From positions 13,709 to 21,101 of the forward strand of contig DAAV01000146.1 in the NCBI GenBank assembly GCA_001701295.1: a stretch of DNA of 7,393 nucleotides. Reading direction: 5' to 3'. This stretch comes from Bacteroidales bacterium H10. GTDB taxonomy: Bacteria > Bacteroidota > Bacteroidia > Bacteroidales > Muribaculaceae. Positions 6,503-7,393 of this stretch are shown one piece after another. The translations under genes and the position numbers were made by a program. The notes below the pieces were generated by a model. That model did no database searches and was not told the DNA's origin. It saw only the letters and a list, made by a program, of their open reading frames with translations. The stretch's first letter is position 1. Each line of letters opens with the position of its first letter.

Positions 6503-7393
6503 TAGCAGCTCCGGGATTGGTCAATGCCGTGGCCGGCTTTGTCTTTGACATATTTTTTAGATTTTTCCGATATAGACAAGTATTGTGAACCGCAGTCTCG
6601 GAGTCTGTTAAACCATTTGTTTAGTTGTCTTGAATTATTTACAGCCGAGACCAGTTTTTCTGTTGAATTTCCGATATAAAGAGGATTAAAGGGTTCTGTC
6701 GTCCCGTAGCTTACCGGAATACCGTAAGCCATAGCCTGTATGGCGTTTATTGTTTGGTTTATGACGTATCGGCCTATATAGCACCAGCTTGCGAATCTGT
6801 ATATATATGGCGTATCGCCTATATAATCGATCACAAGACTTTGGGTTCCTTTGAAATCGGTAGAGAGCTTGCAGTCCGAATAGAGCATGGATTTGCCGGT
6901 AAGACGGATCTGAATTTCGTCAAGCCGGCTTTTACTTATAGTGTATGGGTTGATAATGAACTTTATGTCAGGATGTCTGGATGCAAGTGCGGATATTACT
7001 TTTAAATCTTTGCCATTATCTATATTGACCGCAATGAACAGTCTGTCATTCCCTTTAAAATTCTCGATTATAGGATTGTGATATGGAGTGGAGATATATT
7101 TTAGAGCAAGTTCAAATAGGGAGCCGGAATCTGAGAGCAAAGGCATTTCCTCCGGTTGACGGCTGATATTGCTGTCCATTTGTTTTGAATGCAATATATA
7201 CTTACATATGTGTCCGATAGTGGACACACATCGCATACAAGTATCGTGTATTGCTTTAAATCCCATGGTTGTCAGAGCCTCATGTATTTGGTGTGCATAT
7301 ACAAAAAAAGCGTAGGATCTGAACTTGTTGCTCGTCCTACAACTGGAGGCTCTGACATTGCCCATTGGAGTTGAACGAGCAACGCAGAAGCCC
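6502..7393 (-). CDS. Divergent WaaA/KdtA (GT30 Kdo transferase)-like protein, 5' end cut by the window
   Basis: Open without a stop to the window edge, so the ATG at 7363-7365 need not be the true start; 297 residues are visible (numbering below is from that ATG). The part seen aligns by eye with the C-terminal two-thirds of Kdo transferase. FRSYAFFVYA (15-24) then LTTMGF matches the F.H.FVQ..S...L..IG block, and HPDIKFIINPYTIS (131-144) matches K.IIAPHEI. SLVIDYIGDTPYIYRFA (176-192) matches LIID.IGLLSSLYRYA, and AMAYGIPVSYG (211-221) matches EAAVYGIPVIFG. However, the signature residues differ: GDTRFDRV becomes HDTCMRCV, GST/SW becomes VNID, PH becomes PY, the GGGFG loop becomes GRYVI, and the EA glutamate becomes Gln210. 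There is also an insertion of about 35 residues (58-95) and a Cys/His cluster (His40, Cys43, Cys46, His52, Cys54). It leads the visible operon. Family membership is moderately confident; catalytic function is doubtful. Confidence 0.7.
   Translation of the reverse strand, partial: GFCVARSTPMGNVRASSCRTSNKFRSYAFFVYAHQIHEALTTMGFKAIHDTCMRCVSTIGHICKYILHSKQMDSNISRQPEEMPLLSDSGSLFELALKYISTPYHNPIIENFKGNDRLFIAVNIDNGKDLKVISALASRHPDIKFIINPYTISKSRLDEIQIRLTGKSMLYSDCKLSTDFKGTQSLVIDYIGDTPYIYRFASWCYIGRYVINQTINAIQAMAYGIPVSYGTTEPFNPLYIGNSTEKLVSAVNNSRQLNKWFNRLRDCGSQYLSISEKSKKYVKDKAGHGIDQSRSC

Noticed and set aside
6225..6551. 108-codon minus-strand frame overlapping the PAP2 gene
   Set aside because: Out-of-frame reading of a gene with all three PAP2 motifs; the alternative frame has no coherent domain or hydrophobic pattern.
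7363..7365. ATG as the start of a complete 287-residue gene
   Set aside because: The frame stays open to the window edge and the residues before this ATG still fit the expected spacing of a Kdo transferase, so the gene probably starts outside the window.
1..7393. CRISPR arrays, tRNA/rRNA genes, insertion sequences, phage or toxin-antitoxin genes
   Set aside because: No regularly spaced repeats, cloverleaf-type segments, transposase motifs or terminal inverted repeats were seen on reading both strands; nearly all sequence is explained by the minus-strand genes.

Overview
The window is most likely from a Bacteroidota genome, probably a gut Bacteroidales. It is AT-rich to moderate in GC. Starts lack clear Shine-Dalgarno sequences and are preceded by A-rich bases. 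A lipoprotein carries a lipobox followed by an acidic SDDKEDE stretch that resembles the Bacteroidota surface-lipoprotein export signal. The best family matches (Stealth transferases, PAP2 with Bacteroidales-like motifs, OMP beta-barrel) are also typical of that phylum. The assignment is inferred from these traits; no marker gene is present.

All nine supported genes lie on the minus strand, so the window reads right to left. A seven-gene run (about 7393 to 1202) is very tightly packed. It starts with a divergent Kdo-transferase (WaaA/GT30)-like protein whose 5' end lies outside the window. Next come a PAP2 membrane phosphatase (TAATG stop/start fusion), then after 52 bp an LpxL/HtrB-type lipid acyltransferase. 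Then follow a Stealth-family sugar-phosphate transferase (ATGA overlap), a GT92-like glycosyltransferase, a GT2-like GT-A glycosyltransferase with DDD and ADD motifs, and a second Stealth protein (11-bp overlap). These look like one transcription unit.

After a 117-bp gap containing a perfect 7-bp inverted repeat come two envelope genes 11 bp apart: a small outer-membrane beta-barrel protein and a lipocalin-like surface lipoprotein. They may form a separate unit.

Read together, the run encodes lipid-side enzymes (Kdo-transferase-like, phosphatase, acyltransferase) and four glycan-side transferases, two of which probably make phosphodiester-linked sugars. The most economical inference is assembly or decoration of an envelope glycolipid (LPS/LOS core-like or capsule-like) with hexose-1-phosphate linkages. 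The most unusual element is the WaaA-like protein. It keeps the GT30 C-terminal framework but has lost nearly all the signature residues I can recognise, and it gains an insertion and a Cys/His cluster. It is either a repurposed transferase or a pseudoenzyme. No RNA genes, CRISPR arrays, insertion sequences or long repeats were seen, and there is no gene-free stretch above 300 bp.
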